Source: Apricaphanius iberus
Lineage: Eukaryota > Chordata > Actinopteri > Cyprinodontiformes > Aphaniidae
Length of the DNA: 64,000 nt
Assembly (NCBI GenBank): GCA_028564705.1
Contig: JAPXFQ010000793.1
Location: 1-64,000, forward strand
Reading direction: 5' to 3'
Part shown: positions 44,896 through 57,621 of the stretch, in pieces
Layout of the letters: each line of letters begins with the position of its first letter
How positions within the stretch are numbered: the stretch's first letter is position 1
The notes under the pieces: model-generated
What the model was told of the DNA's origin: nothing
Database searches by the model: none
Seen by the model: the letters and a program-made list of their open reading frames with translations, nothing else
Translations under genes and position numbers: made by a program

Positions 44896-45553
44896 GGTAT
44901 TCAAATGACCTTTGAACACCAGAATAGAATAAAAAACTTTTCGTTGGGAGAAAAATGAATTTTTAATTCTTTTAGAGGTTTTTAGAGATTGTTATCACAC
45001 ATGCAAGAAAAATAAACAATCTAGATCTGTACAACGGAATGGAAGTGGAAATAAGTTCATTGCATCTTTGCAGCAGTTCATAAACTTTTTAAAGCTTGCT
45101 GGTAAACCAGGGTGTGTTGGTTTTAAAGGGTTGAAGGAAACACTACCAAGGAAGTTGTAAAATCAGCATCAGGTGATTTAATGCTGGAACCCATTCCATT
45201 GAGCTTTACGGGGTTGTTTATTTTACAGCTTATAAGAGAGAGATTTTCTTTCCGAAGCTGACATTTGTAATCCAAGCAGGAAGCGGACTATAGCACAGGG
45301 CATTCTGGGTACAATCAAAACAACCACACGGCAACAACTCTGCCTCCTTCTCCCCCCATGCTCGACACAATGCTGTAACTTGTTTGTCTGGCACATTCAC
45401 CAAAGACAACAGCAAAGCCCAAAAAATGCCCATATCTGATTCTATACCAGGTTTGTTTAGATTTCACGGAACAGGAAGTATCCCCAACTCCTTCTTGGTG
45501 CAACAAGGAACACAGCGCCACCACATTTATTTTTTCTTTTTCTTTTTTCAACG
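44896..45553. other. Non-coding stretch ending in a T-rich run
   Basis: The T-rich run at about 45523-45548 is the tail (minus strand) of the following retroposon copy. No gene is supported. Confidence 0.4.
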
Positions 45554-47510
45554 TGTCCTGTCTAGCAGTTTGCTACTCAGAATTGGTGTCTGAGTACCAA
45601 GTACAAGCCGAACAGATTTACTTTCCCAAGCAGAGTATTACAGCTTTGCTGATGTATATGTATGAAAAATCTTTATTAGTGATTACGGTGGGTTCAATTT
45701 CCTGAAGTCATGGACATGAAACCGAGACAAGAAGGAAGAAGGTGAAGAAGAGAAACAGGACCAGCAGAACCGTGAACCGACGACACAAGACAGGGAGGCA
45801 AACAAAGATCACAAGAAAACATCCCAGTCCTCCACCCCTGCCTGACGGCAGAGAAGCAGTAAAACAAAACAAACAAAAACAACGAACTGAACAGAACAAC
45901 ACCAATAATTCAGATCCAGTAATATAAACTAAGAATTACACATTCACTACACACAAGCATGGATTAATGACCACAATACTAAGGTCGCGTCCAGCCAGCA
46001 CCTGGACATCCAGATCTACCAGCCCCCGGGTCCAGATCCCGCCCTACGCAGAATGCCGAGATCAGGGGTCCAGCCAATGCCGGACAGCCCCCCCAAATGA
46101 ACTGACCGGCAGGAGGCCCGGCATCGAGAACCATCATCGACCAGCGGGCAGGATCATCCATCACCGACGCGGAGTGACTGAGGGGAAGAAGATGCACCAG
46201 GCCAGAGGGCAGCCAAACACCCAACCTGACAAGTAGACATAGACAGACAGAGACACTCATACATGCCCTCCCTCTCATGCGCACACATTCTCACAAATAC
46301 AGGACACCCGAAAAAGGACGTAGTACACTCATTCATACGCCCCATACATACTCTATACTCCCAGGTGCCCCAATAGAGCACCCTGCCCCCGCACCCGGGA
46401 GACGAACCCCTTGCCCACCAGGACAGGGGACAGGCAGACTGCCAAGGCCCCCACCCCGGGCCCTCAGTCTCTAGATGCAGTTAAACAGTGGGCACCGGCA
46501 CCAAAGGCCAGGGTGGCCCCGCCTCCAGCGCTGAGGCGCATCCACCACCAGGTCCCTAGACGTGCGTGTGTCATGTAAATGTTGCAAGTTTAAGTGTCTA
46601 AGCTATACAATAAAATTGGGACGAAGACAGAAACTCCAACCCGCACCCCGTGATGTGCCAACCTCCCAAGGCCTTTGTGAATGTAAGAATGAAAGAGCAG
46701 GTGGACAGAGTCATTTGGGGATGGGGAGGAAATAACTGGGGTGACACAATGCCATCCCCAGGGAGCCAGCTCCCTTGCTGAGTCCAATTGGCACCCCTGA
46801 TTAGCACCAGCACGTCAAGTCGGGGCCAATGGCAGCGGCACCACCAAGCCCCATGGGTGCCAAGGCCAACCGCCCGCCCGCCTCCATCCCAGGGGTAGAC
46901 CTAAATCCATCCCAACATTCAGACTACTAACAAAACACAGGACACTAGACACTAAGACTGAGTTTAGCCCACCCTCTCCCCCGTACACCCTCCCGCCCGT
47001 CCCAAACGCCTCGCCGCCAACAAGAGAGGACCTAAGCACCACTAGTGCACCAAGGGCCCCTGTGCTGAGGCTGAAACCCAGCACACCACCAACTCAGATA
47101 CCCCGGACATGCCGCGCCGGGCCCGTGAGCAGATCGAAGCCCCAGGCGGCCGACCCCCCCAGGCCGACATCCTCCAGCCTTGCTACTACCGCCCGATGGC
47201 CGGGAGGCAAATGAACCCAGCACCTCCATCCACCAGCCCACCCCCCAACCACCTGGCCAGCCCACCACGGAGGTCGACCGACACCGGTCAAAGGGCCCCA
47301 CCCCAGCACCCCGCAGAGTGCTTAGGCCAAGACCCAGTGCCACCCGCCGCGGCCTCCCGCCGATATCCGCCGAGCCCCGGCCAGGACCACAGGCCGGGGG
47401 GCACGGCGCCCCAGAACCCCAGGCCCAGACCCACCCCAGAGCAGCACAGCACCAGGCCAAGCACACCATTTAAACAAAGCAACCACATGGCAATTTTGGT
47501 CTCCAATCAC
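45554..47510 (-). repeat. Poly(A)-tailed retroposon family A, copy 3, with long GC-rich body
   Basis: The first about 420 bp match copy 2 at 28637 nearly base for base, including TCTTTATTAGTGATTAC (AATAAAG on the sense strand). From about 45980 to 47480 it is C-rich on the plus strand, so G-rich in the sense direction. Many overlapping Pro/Ala-rich (plus) and Gly/Trp-rich (minus) ORFs arise from this composition and show no domain. Confidence 0.5.
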
Positions 47511-48234
47511 ACAGAGTCTACTGGATTACCAGTTGCGAAGATAATCTAAATTGGCTGTCAGAGAGACGTTCTGGCACTGAGTTAAAGGGGAAAAACACAA
47601 TGAAGGTCAAAACTATTTATATTTAAAAGTGATCAAACATGTACAAGTTTGAACCAAAAGGCTCAAAGTGCAAAAATCGTGTTTTCGATACAACAGATGT
47701 TCTTAGAGAATTGAAAACCTAATTTCTGTCAGACTTGAACATTGTAATGGTCTGCCCAGTTCTGGTTTGGTTTTTAAACAGCTTTATGAAAGATTTCGGT
47801 GTACGAAACAAAATTATTCATAAAATTCCTGCTTTAGTAGATCCCAAAATCAGCTATTAGTGTACACTTTGGTGATTCCCAATGCTTTTGTCAAGTCATA
47901 AAGAAAGAAAAACCAGTAGCTGGAGAAATAGGAACATTTTATTTCATTAGAACCTGACCCGTTCTCAGTGCTAGGGATTCTATTATTGTTCACGGGCTCT
48001 TTCTAACTAAAGCTTCTTTGTGCCAGAGTACTACTTGACCTGTTCCTGTGTGGATTTGGATACTTCTCAAAGTCCTCCCACAGACCATTCTTTCTGTCTG
48101 ATTGGAACTTTCTGACCTCCACGGTCCTTAGATCCTCCTTGTTTAGTTGCTAAATATAAGCTGACTTGTTTCATTTATGACCATTTGTGAGGTCTTTATT
48201 TGATCCGCTGCAGTATGCTTACTGACCTGGCATT
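47511..48234. other. Non-coding stretch
   Basis: No ORF or repeat that I can support. Confidence 0.4.
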
Positions 48235-49571
48235 AGGGTGGAGGACGCCATCATCTACCTGCTGCACGGAGCTCTGACTCACCCGGAGAAGACCTGGAAG
48301 CTCTGTGAGGATCATGTTCTTTGATTATCCAGCCGGATTTGATTAACCATCCAGCTGGAACTTCTGAGGGACAAGCTGAAGCTGTCAGGAGTGAACCCAC
48401 ATGTCCCAGTGGATACTGGAATAACTCACAGGACGGCCACAGTATGTGAGGACACAGGGCTGTGTCTCTGACACGCTGGTCTGCAGTACAGGGGCCCCAC
48501 AGGGAACTGTGCTGGCACCGTTCCTCTTCACCCTCTACACTGCAGACTTCTCCATCAACTCCCTGCGCTGCCACCTACAGAAGTTCTCTGATGACTCTGC
48601 CAAAGTTGGCTTCATTACCGGTGAGGATGACTCAGACTACAGATTACTCTGGATTTTGGACTGGTGACAGCAGAACCTCCTGCTGATCAACACTGGAAAA
48701 CCCAAGGAGTTGGTGGTGGACTTCCACAGACGCAGACCCACCACACTGACACCAGTGAACATTCAGGGAGTGGATATTGAGATACTGGACTCTTATAGGT
48801 ACCTGGGTGTTCACCTGAACAATAAACTGGACTGGAGCCACAACACTGATGCTGTTTACAGGAAGGGTCAGAGCAGACTCTACCTGCTGAGACAGCTGAG
48901 GTCATTTGGAGTCCAGGGAGCGATGTTAAAGAAATTTTTTGACTCTGTGGTGGCTTCTGGTATTTTTTACAATGTTGTGTATTGGAGCAGCAGTTTATCG
49001 ACAGCTGACAGGAAGTTGGATAAACGTATCAGGAAACGTACCCCCCCCCCCCCCATACATGGGAAATATGCTGAACTGCACAGCTTCTTCAATAACCGAC
49101 TGCTGCATCCGGAGCGATTCCCCAGGTCCTTCCTCCCTGCAGCTGTCAGACTTTACAATCTGACCTGCTCCCAACAGACATGGATGTTTACACCAGCGCT
49201 GTTTAATTGCACTAATCAACCCAACATCACCACTATGGTTATAACTCACACATTATTTTTCAGACTATATATACACGTTTACTTTTTAATGCACAGGAAC
49301 AACGCACAATCTGTACTTTTCTAAATAATATCTTTCAGTATCCTGCTCTGTTTGTAGACTACAACCTTGATTTACCACTTTATCTGTACTTAACCTTAAT
49401 AACTGTACAGTGCTCTGCTTTTGTAACTATTGTACATGATGTAAATGTTTTTCTTCTCTAAAAATAGTTTGTTTCTGTTCAGTATCCTGTTCTGTTTGTA
49501 TATGTGTTTTTTTGCTGCTGTTATAACCAAATTACCGCTTTTGGGACAATTAAAGGATTATTCTATTCTAT
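48235..49571 (+). mobile_element. L2-like LINE, RT C-terminal part to 3' end, decayed
   Basis: Frames give VEDAIIYLLHGAL, then STGAPQGTVLAPFLFTLYTA and FSDDSAKVG (the RT palm; aspartate pair present), a stop after ILDW, then KPKELVVDFHRR, YRYLGVHLNNKLDWS, RLYLLRQLRSFGV and, after a deletion at a C-run near 49041-49053, FNNRLLHPERFPRSFLPAAV. The 3' end GGACAATTAAAGGATTATTC with a TTCTAT tail is L2-like. Confidence 0.78.
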
Positions 49572-51076
49572 ATTTTTAATGGTTTAACATAAATATAAAC
49601 AATAGTAACCAAAATGTATACCTGAGAAAATATCTTTAATGCATAATATTTTTTCTTCTAATGTCTGTGAACAAATGACATTTTAACTATTTCCAATAAA
49701 TAGAAGAACATTCAGACAACTTAAGGAAGCAGAACCACATGCAGAACTTTTCTACAGGAAAACGTTTTCATTCTCTGTATATTTCCCCCTGCATTTGAGT
49801 ATTTATTTTCATCCCTAATGTCCATAGCTCAATCTCAACCCCCTCTAGTTAGTTATCTATACTTGTCTCAGCTCCCAGCCCTCCCTCACTCCAATCATAT
49901 TTCTCCAACTGTGCATTTATTCATCCTTCCCTCTGGCCTTCCATTTTTCTCCACCAGCAGTTGCCGATATCAGTCAGTCCATAGACTATATATTGCATTG
50001 TCTCGGCCTGAAGCCCGCCTAGAACTTTGTGCAAAGTTGGAATACTGCCTTGCAAGACATAAAGAGGAATCAAATAAGCCATGTTTTGACCTGAGCAACT
50101 GTGAAAAGCACCTATTGAGTGTTAGTGAATACCTAACACACACAGAGCTGAAAAGAGATTGTTTAGAAAAAAGGTTTCTGTGTGTCCTTCCGTGTGAATA
50201 AAAAAAATTTCTGCACTGCCTCCTTAGTAAGCATAAGATTAACATATAAAAGAAAATAGGCTGGGTTTTTTTTCTTACATTTTTATCACTGAATATTCAA
50301 GAAATACAAATTAACTACAATCCCTAATCAGAAAAAGTTGTAAAAATAAAATCAAACTGAAAACAGCACTTTGTGGAATTATCTTTGACCCGTATAACAT
50401 AATTAAAACAATACAACAGCACATGTTCCACATGATTTAAAAAAAAATAAACAGGTATTGCAATTTAGGTTCTTGCAACACATTTTTAAAAAAATGATAT
50501 AGTAAAGCATCTTCCACTCTGTAATGTTCCTGAAGACACCGAGTGATGAGGTGTTTCACTAATAATTTTCTGCAAAACAAGTCTTAAGGTGGGCAACAGT
50601 AAGGGGTCTTCGTTGTCGCATTATGGGCCACACATACACAGGAAGTCTGGGTTGTCTGTTTCTGCTCCTGTGTTCTCCTCCAGATGGCGCCACAGGAGCA
50701 TTATAGTCTACTGGTGCTGGAAGGTGGAGCTGCTGCCATTGCTGGCCTACACACCTGGAGCTGATTAACTTAATCATGCTGGTTTCTTAAGGAGCTGGCT
50801 GCCTGACATTCAGTGTTTGAGTGTCTGCCTTCTTGGTCCTTACTGTTTCTCCTCAAAGTCCTTCATTACCTGTTCCTCAAACTCCTGGATTCCTATCTGT
50901 GTCAGACAGCCTGTGAGCTCCAACCATCTTCTCCTCTGCCTGTCCGCCCTCCTCCACTTCCCTCTAGTTACGATCCACCATAGTTCAGAACATACAGTAA
51001 CAGAGAAAGCCCCTCCCATGCACTCTTTTTTTTTTTTTGCCCAGAAGCAAGCACTGCAAACCTCAATGTTTGGGAG
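49572..51076. other. Non-coding stretch
   Basis: The largest ORF (127 codons at 49818-50201) has no recognisable motif, with a Pro/Ser/Tyr-rich start and a polar end. It is not supported as a gene, nor is the 97-codon ORF at 50840-51133. Confidence 0.4.
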
Positions 51077-51131
51077 AAACATGTGGCTCAATATGTTTGA
51101 GCCACATGTTTTTGGGTTTGAGCCACATGCC
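51077..51131. repeat. 15-bp inverted repeat plus a third partial copy
   Basis: AAACATGTGGCTCAA (51077-51091) pairs exactly with TTGAGCCACATGTTT (51097-51111). The same TTTGAGCCACATG recurs directly at 51117-51129. Confidence 0.85.
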
Positions 51132-54084
51132 ACTGTGTTTTTGGGTCAATTGAACATTTTTGACAAGGTATGCTGGATTTAAATTTGGCTGCCGTGGAGC
51201 TAATGTATCCTTGGTAAATTAGCTAAATGGCTAACAAACGGAGGACAGATTCCTCCGTAGCAGATGAGCTTTAGAACATGGCTTGGCGGTCCCTGATGGC
51301 GTATCTCCTAGGCAACCGGGGCGGAAACACCCTTGCTCTTGCTAGCGAAACGCTCTTGCTAGCAGCAACGAGTCCAGTATGTTGGCTCATCTCAGCTGGA
51401 TTCTTATGTTGAAGTTAGAGATAAAAGTTTAAGTTCAGTAAACAAATGTGCAATGATTTAATTTACAATGATTTACCAGTTAAGAAAATGTCCATTTTTG
51501 TCTAATTCAAAAAAATCTAAAGCACTGATATAAATCCAAGAAAAGAGATTTACACTCCCTTTTTTTATCACAACCTGTAATCTAATAAAATGTGACTTTA
51601 CTGGAGTAAAGCCTAAGTAATCAAGAGTCTGTATTTACTGTTAAATAACCCAGTCCAGATTTTATATGTCCGTATTGCTATCTCTAGCTTTTTTATTAAT
51701 ACGTATTATTTGGGAATATACACAAGTAGAACAGCTTAAATGCATGACTTTTTGTTTTTCTTCTACTCCTTGACAAAAGAAAAATTGTAGAAAACTCTAA
51801 AGGACTCTCTAAATGAAACAAAGCTCCGACTTAAATGCAGCCAGTGCGTTTCAGCGCACATTTTGCAGAATAAGCAAATTACCATAAAGTGCTGATGTGA
51901 CACTTCTCACGTTATTAGATCAGTTGTAATTTATAACTGGCTTCCAGGGGGTTTCAGGTGTAGTGTTCACCAATGGGGTAAAATGAGCACTGGCTTGGCT
52001 CCATTACAATAAACTACAAGTACAGTGAAACTACCTTATAGGGAGCTACCCCATGGGTAATAGAAAACAATTCAAAGGCAGGATGTTTGCAAGGATGAAT
52101 TTGCTGCAAATTGTTTTTGGTATAACTGTATGGGACACTCTCAGTGTTCTGCAGGGAAGTGGGACTCTCTTCAAAAGTAAATTTGGCTGCAGCAAATATA
52201 TTGGAACAGTATGGCTGGACAATTCTAGCTTTAGTACTTTTTCTATCCTTTACTGATATTCATTAAGCCACAGTTACATTTCAACTGCGTAATTAAACTG
52301 TCTTGGAAGCAGATGATTCTGATGGAACACAGATCAGAAGATGCTATAAATTCATTCAAGGCCGAGTAGAGGTCCACAAGTAAGGGAAATACACCTTAAA
52401 TCACCACTGACTGGTAACAGATGGTGGTCAAGCGGCATTCAAATTTTTTAGTTTGACAGACTGCTTGTGTGATCCTGTGTGAATTCTTCTATGGTTTAAT
52501 TGGCCTTATGAATCCCAAAAATAACTAAACCAGCTTCTGCTCGGTTAGAGGTAGCTGACCTTAAATAGCTGACCTAGAATGCTTAGAAAGAAATGAGCAT
52601 CAGTGAGAATTAATTCCCTGTGCAATATGAAAATATTCACACAAACTTCCTGTGAAAATGAGAAAGACTATCATACTAGCTTGGAGGGAGGAGATCTGAA
52701 GTGTCAAAGGTCAAAAAGTAGCTACAGCATGCAATCACTGACAAAAACAGTAAAACATAAGACAGGAAGGATTGGTCCCATTTGGATATAATGTGGGGCA
52801 GATAGAGACCAGCAAAGGTTGTGTTCTACCCAGATCGAGTTTGACTAGAACGAGCCACTGGAGAGTAAGGTCATCATCGGAGCAATAGCTGTTTGGCCAT
52901 TAGTGGAAGGTTCAGCAGTCAGTCAGAACTCCGTGTAAAGGTCGTTTCACATGTGCCAGCTGTCACCACAGACAGGCATCAGATGCAACCTGCTGAAAAG
53001 TGCCACTAGGGTCTTAAACTCTGGGTTTTTTCCAGAAACTTCAGTTCAGAGACGGCTGAAAAACCCACGGTGTGAACCGACCGTGAAGAAAGGACAAAAA
53101 AACAATCATGAGCTACTGTCTTGTCTTCATTGTTGCGATGGTTTATTGCGTCACGTTTGTCGCCGCTCTAGTATGGACCCCAAGGTCTGTTAGAGTCCAG
53201 CTGGAGGTGGAAGCTACTAGGAAAGGACACCTCAAAAATACTGTTCATAGAAACGCAGAACAGAGACGACATCATGGGACAGGTGAACGTTACAATAATC
53301 TAGACGGCACATGAATGAGTCTTTATTTTTTTGTTTTATTTTCAGAAAAGCACCGCCATTATTTTCTTTGAAAGTTTCATGTTTATGCTTTGGCCCTAAG
53401 GATATTCCACCAAGAGTCTGTCAATGTTGAATTCTGCAAACAGATGCTGCTTACAGCCAGACAGATTTGAGTCACTTACGCTCCTATAGCCTCCAGCTGA
53501 ACTTTATAGCCTCGTCACAAAATTGTTTTGAAGCCCTTTTCTTCAAAGGCATTGGAAGAAATGTGAAAGCCATGAGAAAGCAGCGCTCCAACATTCCCTT
53601 TACCTGCGCTACCCAAGAAACAGCTGCAATTCAAATGTTGCATCAGTGACCCAATAATATTACTAAATCTCACAACACGCTAATAGTCACTGTTCATGGG
53701 TTAAGACTGGGAGTGATTAAAACTAAGAATAATACTTGAACCTTGCTTGCTGTCTGATCAATGTGGCTTGGTGAATTTCTGTACAAACTGTACAAACGTA
53801 TTACACTTTACTTTATTGTTTTTGGCTTGATTGTCCTGACTCAAACATACTCCTACTGTGATCTGATGCTGTAAATCTTGATTAAAAAAACCCCAAACAA
53901 TTCTATGTTTTTGCATTTTAAAGAAAAATAATTCTGCCATGTTATCCTGCAGTAACTCGGTGTAACCCCATTTGGTGTGACTTTTTTTTTTACTTTCACA
54001 CTCTTCTAAGGGATCCCTTTGTCGTCACTCCAGCAGGTTTTCGATCAAGGAGGGATTTAGATCAGAAAATTATTTCTTTAGACA
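51132..54084. other. Long non-coding stretch, possible conserved elements
   Basis: There are no long ORFs. Bases about 51840-51960 and 52250-52380 look enhancer-like by composition. A 68-codon ORF at 53108-53314 starts with a signal-peptide-like hydrophobic stretch, but has no splice or homology support. Confidence 0.35.
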
Positions 54085-54690
54085 TGTCCAAGGCAAGGTA
54101 ACTTTATTTATATATCACACTTTCAATAACAAGGCAATTCAATGCACTTTACATCGTTAGGGGATAAAATAAAGTAAAAGTGGTAATAAAAGTATATAAC
54201 ACAACATTAGAGACACATAACATATGATGTATTAAGAAATACAACATTTTACTTATCATTATTTACTTACTCATCTCTGAACAGATGAGATTTTAGCTTT
54301 GATTTAAAGGAACATTGTTTTAGCAGCTTTGCAGTCGTCTGGAAGTTTGTTCCAGATAAGAGAAGCATAGAAACTGAAACCTGCTTCACCATGTTTGGTT
54401 CTAATTGTAGGGATGATTAGTAGTCTAGAGTTGGAGGACATGAGTGGTCCTGGGGGGTTGCTATAGCGACAACAAGCATATTTTGTTGCTTAACCTTTCA
54501 ATGATTTATAAACTAGCAGGAGTATTTTACGGTCTATTCTCTGAGCTGCAGGGAGCCAGTGGAAGGACATTAGAACTGGGGTGATGTCCTCTACTTTCCT
54601 GGTTCTAGTGAGGACACGGGCAGCAGTGTTCTGGGTCAGCTGCTGCAAACAGATGTCTACATCAGTGTTTCTAAACTGGGGATCCATGGT
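54085..54690 (-). mobile_element. Rex1/CR1-type LINE 3' part (minus)
   Basis: On the minus strand the ORF2 end reads LTQNTAARVLTRTRKVEDIT, SFHWLPAAQRIDRKI and VYKSLKG, then continues with a stop and frameshifts. Its 3' tail, seen on the plus strand as CAAGGCAAGGTAACTTTATT and GCAATTCAATGCACTTTACA, is a common LINE end in fish. Confidence 0.68.
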
Positions 54691-55876
54691 GGTATTGCAA
54701 GGGCTCCTTGCAAATTTTCTGCCTTTGAATTCGGACAGGGCAGATGTTGTTGTCTTTGGACCGGAAGCTTTGGAAAGGAGACTGCTGGGTCGATCACTTT
54801 ATCTGGATGGCATTAATTTGGCCTCTGGTAATAATGTAAAGAACTTCTGTGTAATTTTTGACCAACATATGACATTTAAATCCCCTATTACACAGGTTTC
54901 TAATATTTCTTTCTTTCACCTCCAGAATATTGCTAAAATTAGAAACATCCTGTCCAGGAGTGATGCAGAGAAACTAGTCCATGCATTTGTTACTTCAAGG
55001 CTGGACTACTGTAATTCCTTATTATCAGGAAGTCCACAAAATGCAAAATTAAAAGCCTTCAGTTGATCCAAAATGCTGCAGCAAGAGTTCTGATGAATAT
55101 TAAAAAGAGAGATCACATTTCTCCTGTTTTGGCTTCTCTCCATTGGCTCCCTGTTAAATCCAGAATAGAGTTTAAGATCCTCCTCCTTACTTATAAAGCC
55201 CTTAATAATCAGCTCCATCGTACATCAGAAATCTGATTGTTCCATATGTTCCTAACAGAGCACTTTGTTCTCAGAATGCAGGTCTACTGGTAGTTCCTAG
55301 GATTCCTAAAAGTAGAATAGGAGGCAGATGTTTTAGTTATCAGGCTCCTTTCCTGTGGAACCAGCTCCCAGTTTTAGTCTGTGAGGCAGACACTCTGTCT
55401 GTTTTTAAGACAAGCCTTGAAACCTTCCTTTATGATAAAGCTTATAGTTAGCGGCTTAGGTTATCCAGAGCTATTTTTGTAGTTATGCTGCTATATGCTT
55501 AGACTGGATAGGACAGACTTACCACTTTTCTTCACTCTTCTACTTCTCTCTTCTACTACTCTCCAGATACATTTTTTCTGCTGTTATTGCGATTGTTAAC
55601 CTTGTTTTCTCTCAGTGCTTTTCTCTCTCCACTTTTGCTACATGCTTGAGGGATTGCTGAATGGATGGCTGTGCTTGCAGGTCTGCATCAATGGGGCCCA
55701 ACTCCATTTCAACGACTTCATGCAATCTGCTGGGATTCCTTACATAGAAAACTTATAAATGATTGGAATGTTTGCATAATGGCATTGAAATTTTGACTTT
55801 TTTTGTAAAGTGCCCTGAGATAACATTTGTTGCGAATTGGCGCTATATAAATAAAAGCAAATTAAAAATTGAATTT

Positions 55877-55880
<4 letters not shown>
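54691..55880 (+). mobile_element. Rex1/CR1-type LINE 3' part (plus)
   Basis: ORF2 frames give VVVFGPEALERR, GNNVKNFCVIFDQHMTF, KIRNILSRSDAEKLVHAF and TSRLDYCNSLLSGSPQN, then stops and a frame change, then a HWLPVKSRIEFKIL-type region. The 3' end TGGCGCTATATAAATAAAAG with an A-rich tail is typical. It abuts an oppositely oriented LINE end at about 54690. Confidence 0.72.
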
Positions 55881-55944
<64 letters not shown>

Positions 55945-56119
55945 TCTCCTTTGATATATAGAAATAGATTATTAATTTACCTAAATGTGACCGAGACCTG
56001 TATCTACCTAAACTAAAGAAGGTAACATGACCTTCTTTTTCTCTTTAACAAATGTAATTCATCATGCAGGTGCTGGTTCAAAAATTTGAGAATCGTTAAA
56101 AAGATTATTTACTTTAGTC
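55881..56119. repeat. TA microsatellite and spacer
   Basis: A TA dinucleotide run (about 55892-55941) grows directly out of the LINE poly(A) tail. The remainder is plain AT-rich DNA. Confidence 0.8.
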
Positions 56120-56337
56120 TAGGGCTGCACGATTATGTCCAAAATAATAATCATGGTTATTTTGATCAATATTGTAATCACGATTATTAATCACGATCAT
56201 TCATCCAGTCCTGTAAAATATCTATTTTTATTGCAACAATTATAAACGTACAAGGTTGCAACATTTTTTGTGAAAAATAAAACTTTAGATTAGAATAGAT
56301 GATTAATAATGCAACAAAAACAAACTCCAATACTTAC

Positions 56338-56408
<71 letters not shown>

Positions 56409-57277
56409 AAAAGTACAAGCTAAATATGTTATTGCAGAGTGCAATTTAACAGAAACAATTACAGCTTATACAGAAAAGGCCTTTGACATTCCCTGCATCC
56501 AAATCCTAAGTTCTTACTATATGCTACTTAGCAACTTTTACTCACCCATTAATGTAGTAAATACTTCATAGCAAACAATCGCGTAATAGACATGAAATCA
56601 GACGTACTGCTTCACCATTTTGCATGTCCTTTGACCCGTATTCACTGTTCTGTTGACCCAGATGGTTACGCTACGTTCATCTGTGGTCCTGCCACCCTCT
56701 AGCCGTTATTTTGTCTGGGATGACTTAACAACTTACATTTTTAAGCAGTCAAAAAACACTTACGGTAATCAGTAACATTGCTTCACGTACATTTATCCGC
56801 CGAAACTGCGGCGGCGTCAATGGTTGACAGTTAGTCTGTAGCCATTTTTAGCTAGGTCCTTCTTCTTCTATGATTTCGGGGCGTCCGCTGCATTGTGGGA
56901 TAGTGTAGCATCCACCGGCTGCTTACTGTGGCGGTAATACACTTTTGGGAACTTTCTGCCTACTAGTCAGATCCATAATGGAGATTTGGATCTACTACAT
57001 TGCTCAAATACTCCTTTTCACCTGCTACGCTACGTAGTGCAGCCATTATGAGTGCCGAGTGGCGTGTGCGCGGTTTTTATTTAGGCAGCTTAATGAAGCT
57101 TTAGCCATGCGTCTGCCCCCTGGTGGCTCGTAAACTATTGTTTGAGTCGGTATGTGATAAACAAGAAAGCAGAAGAGCTTGCAATTTGAATGTAAATATC
57201 GTTGACGATCAGGTTCGTTTAATTGTGGCCACCAAAATCGTGATCACGATCAAAATCTGATTAATTGTGGGGCCCTA
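56120..57277. mobile_element. Non-autonomous hAT-like element (about 1158 bp)
   Basis: The ends TAGGGCTGCACGATTA and TAATTGTGGGGCCCTA are imperfect inverted repeats of the hAT type. The flanking octamers (CTTTAGTC and TTTCAGGC) agree at only five of eight positions, so the duplication has decayed or the edge is off by a base. It contains an AT microsatellite (about 56341-56392) and no transposase. Confidence 0.65.
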
Positions 57278-57613
57278 TTTCAGGCCTCATGCCTATGACC
57301 AAATCACACTCGTGCTTATATTCAACACAACGGCACTCCCTCTCGTGTGAAATCGATTAATTCACTAATCAAATAAAGGTTTTACTAATCACACACTTAA
57401 TTTCAACTGTTCTGCTATTAATGTAGAATAATCTAGTCCCAGTTTATAATGTCTCAGGTTATGTCGTTTTTAAACTAGAGCCAATTAAAGACGCTCAGGG
57501 TATGAAAAAATGATGTGTAATGATCCTTTAGTCATTTACCAAATGGGAAGCTAGAAACCTGAAACCAACTTTAGCTTGAAATGTGACAAAGGTAACGCAG
57601 TTATTTCATTAGC

Positions 57614-57621
57614 CTAGCAAG
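57614..57621. repeat. 8-bp target duplication CTAGCAAG, left copy
   Basis: It is repeated exactly at 58325-58332 beyond the other end of the element. Confidence 0.85.

Noticed and set aside
45967..47549. Overlapping Pro/Ala-rich and Gly/Trp-rich ORFs
   Set aside because: They overlap on both strands, follow GC composition and show no domain; part of a retroposon body.
48251..48686. Alternative-frame ORFs on both strands
   Set aside because: Shadows of the L2-like reverse transcriptase region.
49818..50201. 127-codon ORF
   Set aside because: No motif, no splice context, composition of a chance frame.
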